Positions 6,309 through 7,857 of a stretch of 7,857 nucleotides of DNA are shown here, piece by piece; position 1 is the stretch's first letter; each line of letters opens with the position of its first letter. Origin of the DNA: Elusimicrobiota bacterium. Its GTDB lineage: Bacteria > Elusimicrobiota > Elusimicrobia > Elusimicrobiales > Elusimicrobiaceae. The notes beneath the pieces were generated by a model. That model was not told the origin of the DNA and did not search any database. It saw only the letters and a program-made list of their open reading frames with translations. The stretch lies in the NCBI GenBank assembly GCA_031258375.1, contig JAIRMX010000051.1, positions 1 through 7,857 on the forward strand, read 5' to 3'. Position numbers and translations under genes: made by a program.

Positions 6309-7049
6309 GTGTATACTTTTAGTATGATTAAAAAAATAAACACTACTCAAAAAAATAATAGCAAAAGAAGCACTCCTAAGTCCAATAAAACAATAATAAA
6401 TTGGGCAGAGTACAACAAAGCACTAGCAGAACGCGGGAATATCTCTGTTTACATCTCGGAGGCAATAGCTAAGAAAGCGTTCCACAAATCTCGCAGAACA
6501 CATAAAGCGGGTCATCGGCAAGTGTATAGAGAAAGCTTAATCGAACTTATATTAATCTTGCGGGAACTATTTCGCTTGCCGCTGCGCCAGAGCAGCGGTT
6601 TTGCGGGTAATGTACTGTTGAATATGGGAGTTAAGCGGCAGCTTCCGGATTACACTACGTTATCGTGTCGAATGAGGAAAATGGAAGTAAAATATTGTCT
6701 AGGATTAAGCAAAATGGCAAAAGAACATGGAATAGAGTTTACAGCGCCGCCGCATAGGAATGCTGCTGAACATATAAACATGTATCACTACCAGATATAC
6801 GATAAGGCAAAGTGGGCGGAGCGTAATGAGGTAATACGCAGATGTGAAGAGAAAGGAATAGAGGGGTGGAAAAAAGAAGCAGGATATAATCGCAGGAGTA
6901 TAGTGGAAAACAGCTTTTACCGATTAAAGAGGATATTTGGGAGCAGTCTAAAATCTCGCAGAGAAGAGGGGCAGTATAGGGAACAGTGTATAAGAGCAAG
7001 TTTAATAAATAGATTTAACAGGTTGGGGCTGCCAAAATACGCAGTTTAG
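6309..7049 (+). CDS. IS5-family transposase with in-frame loss of the DDE core
   Basis: The 246-residue ORF is open throughout but is a deletion derivative. The N-terminal part is that of IS5-type transposases: N-W-A-E-Y-N-K-A-L (31-39), L-I-L-R-E-L-F-R-L-P-L-R (82-93) and P-D-Y-T-T-L-S (113-119). The C-terminal part is also intact: A-P-P-H-R-N-A (146-152), then W-K-K-E-A-G-Y-N-R-R-S-I-V-E-N (187-201), where Glu200 matches the last acidic residue of the DDE triad. Between about residues 125 and 140 the block that normally carries both catalytic aspartates (the D-S-T-G and A-D-G-A-Y-D regions, roughly 80-100 residues) is missing, without a frameshift. The product should not be catalytic but could still bind ends. 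The GTG start at 6309 is placed by GGAAGG six bases upstream; ATG at 6324 lies too far from it. Confidence 0.85.
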   Translation: MYTFSMIKKINTTQKNNSKRSTPKSNKTIINWAEYNKALAERGNISVYISEAIAKKAFHKSRRTHKAGHRQVYRESLIELILILRELFRLPLRQSSGFAGNVLLNMGVKRQLPDYTTLSCRMRKMEVKYCLGLSKMAKEHGIEFTAPPHRNAAEHINMYHYQIYDKAKWAERNEVIRRCEEKGIEGWKKEAGYNRRSIVENSFYRLKRIFGSSLKSRREEGQYREQCIRASLINRFNRLGLPKYAV

Positions 7050-7102
7050 AGAATAGTTGGAGTGCTATTATGGTTTATGTTGTGCTTTGGCCAGCTTCTT
7101 TA

Positions 7103-7122
7103 CCTAATTGTGCAACAAGACC
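7103..7122 (-). repeat. right terminal inverted repeat of the IS
   Basis: CCTAATTGTGCAACAAGACC is the inverted partner of 6269-6288. Only 18 bases separate its outer end from the -35 hexamer of the promoter that follows, so the next transcription unit begins right beside the IS but does not depend on a hybrid promoter. Confidence 0.88.
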
Positions 7123-7140
7123 GGGATATTAACATAAGCC

Positions 7141-7169
7141 TTGCATTATAAATAAAAATAAAATATAAT
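7141..7169 (+). promoter_or_regulatory. near-consensus sigma-70 promoter of the short-peptide/radical SAM unit
   Basis: TTGCAT (7141-7146) and a perfect TATAAT (7164-7169) are separated by exactly 17 nt of AT-rich sequence. It is the strongest promoter in the window by sequence. Transcription would start near 7176 and give a leader of about 29 nt containing AAGGAG at 7188-7193. Confidence 0.8.
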
Positions 7170-7204
7170 ATCACTATCTTAAAAATCAAGGAGCGTGCTC
7201 TACC

Positions 7205-7261
7205 ATGAAAAAGACAAACAAAAAAAGAGCTGCAAGGCCTATATACATACCTATTATGTAG
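7205..7261 (+). CDS. 18-residue small peptide, candidate radical SAM substrate (RiPP precursor)
   Basis: The ORF encodes MKKTNKKRAARPIYIPIM. Support comes from its setting: a near-consensus promoter, AAGGAG 11 nt before the ATG, a terminator hairpin starting 4 nt after the TAG stop, and a radical SAM enzyme as next gene on the same strand. The first half is very basic (K2, K3, K6, K7, R8, R11) and the last part, R-P-I-Y-I-P-I-M, is hydrophobic with one tyrosine and two prolines; residues 12-17 read P-I-Y-I-P-I in both directions. Radical SAM peptide maturases often act on very short peptides encoded just upstream, as with PqqA for PQQ. I do not recognise this peptide as any known precursor family. 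It could instead be an attenuator leader peptide, although it shows no run of one amino acid, or the transcript could act as a small RNA. Confidence 0.55.
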   Translation: MKKTNKKRAARPIYIPIM

Positions 7262-7265
7262 CCCT

Positions 7266-7298
7266 AAAAAGGGCTGGCCAAAAACCAGCCCTTTTTTT
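7266..7298 (+). terminator. strong intrinsic terminator between the short ORF and the radical SAM gene
   Basis: GGGCTGG (7271-7277) pairs with CCAGCCC (7285-7291) around a CCAAAAA loop. Five A-T pairs extend the stem to 7266/7296, and seven T follow (7292-7298). Because the 5' arm is also A-rich it could work on both strands. Its place inside the unit suggests that most transcripts end here (about 120 nt) and that only read-through reaches the enzyme gene, which would give excess peptide over enzyme. Confidence 0.9.
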
Positions 7299-7329
7299 AT
7301 ATTCGTTAATTTGGAAAGGATACAAAATT

Positions 7330-7857
7330 GTGAACAAATATAAACCCTCACATGTAGCATTGGAAATAACTCTCGCCTGCAATATGCGTTGCTTGCACTG
7401 CGGCTCTGCCGCCGACGGAACAAATAGAAAAGACGCTTTAAGTTTTGAAGATTGGAAAAAGGTCATTGACGATTTAAATATTTTGGGAGTTGAAGGCATT
7501 ACTCTTTCCGGCGGGGAGCCTTTCCTATACCCCAAATGGCGCGAACTTCTTGAATATATTAATAAAGTAAACCCTTCTATAATAAAAATGATTATTACCA
7601 ATGCCTTTAATATTACGGAAGACGATATTGAATTTTTAAAAACAATAGGCTTAAATCATCTTGGCATCAGTATTGACGGCACGGAAAAAACACACGATTT
7701 AATACGCCAGACAAAAGGGTCGTTTAAAAAATCAAATCAAGTTATGGACTGGTGTGGAAAACATAATTTAAGATATTCCATCGTAACGTCAATTAACAAA
7801 TTAAATTTTCCCATAAGACACGATATTTTAAACTTGGTTTTGACAAAAAAACCGCTG
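7330..7857 (+). CDS. radical SAM enzyme, probable peptide maturase, 3' end outside window
   Basis: The first 176 codons of a radical SAM protein are present, open to the window edge. The iron-sulfur motif is T-L-A-C-N-M-R-C-L-H-C-G-S-A-A-D, with cysteines 17, 21 and 24 in the standard CxxxCxxC spacing. SAM-binding features follow: L-S-G-G-E-P-F (59-65), M-I-I-T-N-A (87-92) and L-G-I-S-I-D-G with T-H-D-L-I-R (111-126). The C-x-H-C-G-S start and the S-I-D-G...H-D-x-I-R segment are usual in SPASM/twitch-type enzymes that modify peptides; the diagnostic C-terminal cysteines would lie beyond the window. The GTG start at 7330 is supported by AAAGGA (7315-7320) nine bases upstream. No separate promoter is evident after the terminator at 7266-7298, so expression likely depends on read-through from the promoter at 7141. 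Substrate unknown; the 18-residue peptide upstream is the obvious candidate. Confidence 0.9.
   Translation, partial: MNKYKPSHVALEITLACNMRCLHCGSAADGTNRKDALSFEDWKKVIDDLNILGVEGITLSGGEPFLYPKWRELLEYINKVNPSIIKMIITNAFNITEDDIEFLKTIGLNHLGISIDGTEKTHDLIRQTKGSFKKSNQVMDWCGKHNLRYSIVTSINKLNFPIRHDILNLVLTKKPL

Larger units (their letters stand above)
6269..7122 (+). mobile_element. IS5-family insertion sequence, internally deleted (854 bp)
   Basis: The element is bounded by 20-bp terminal inverted repeats with one mismatch and contains a single transposase ORF filling most of its length. Active members of this transposase type are typically a few hundred bases longer, matching the missing catalytic centre. 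I could not find a convincing target-site duplication: CCGGG occurs near both ends, but it overlaps the terminal repeat on the right and lies three bases outside it on the left. Absence of a duplication, together with the missing pilin front, suggests a deletion or recombination next to the element after insertion. Confidence 0.85.

Noticed and set aside
6261..7125. CCGGG at both IS ends as a target-site duplication
   Set aside because: On the right it overlaps the terminal CC of the inverted repeat, and on the left it is three bases outside the repeat, so the copies are not placed symmetrically.
7100..7423. Minus-strand frame across the IS right end and the radical SAM start
   Set aside because: It crosses the IS boundary, the terminator and the promoter region, and is antisense to a clear radical SAM N-terminus. 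A second frame at 7254-7601 is rejected for the same reason.

Overview
The window looks like chromosomal DNA from a low-to-mid GC anaerobic bacterium. The style of the type IV pilins (a short K-K-A-F-T-L-I-E leader, and a second pilin-like C-terminus with an 'E-S-L-G' motif), the Sec genes and the AT-rich spacers resemble Elusimicrobiota (Elusimicrobium/Endomicrobium type). This placement is inference from recognition, not from a search.

Left part (1-2560). Three minus-strand units lie in tandem: a type IV pilin whose 3' end is cut off by the window edge, a long non-coding stretch of stacked palindromes plus a perfect (AGAC)9 tetranucleotide repeat, and a CNNM/DUF21-CBS membrane protein. The membrane protein carries a C-terminal PTS EIIA-2 (PtsN-like) domain where a CorC/HlyC domain would be expected. 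A tRNA-Leu(GAG) with its own promoter sits just upstream of it, on the same strand.

Middle part (2640-6034). A plus-strand operon yajC-secD-secF ends in an unassigned ORF overlapping secF. Gaps are 1 nt (yajC/secD) and overlaps are 4 nt (secD/secF, and secF/ORF through a TTG start), so the unit is almost certainly co-transcribed and translationally coupled. YajC, SecD and SecF form the accessory complex that drives late steps of Sec export, which would include export of pilins like those in this window. The fourth protein has the motif order of the B12-dependent methionine synthase activation domain fold, but this assignment is tentative.

Right part (6083-7857). A minus-strand pilin C-terminal remnant abuts exactly the left inverted repeat of an 854-bp IS5-family element. 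The element has 20-bp terminal repeats with one mismatch. Its transposase ORF is open but has lost the central DDE block by an in-frame deletion, so it should be inactive. Immediately beyond the IS is the most interesting unit: a near-consensus promoter (TTGCAT-N17-TATAAT), a ribosome-binding site, an 18-codon ORF (MKKTNKKRAARPIYIPIM), a strong intrinsic terminator 4 nt after its stop, and then a radical SAM enzyme with the look of a peptide maturase, cut off by the window end. This is the layout expected of a very small RiPP-type precursor peptide with its modifying enzyme. An attenuator leader peptide is the main alternative.
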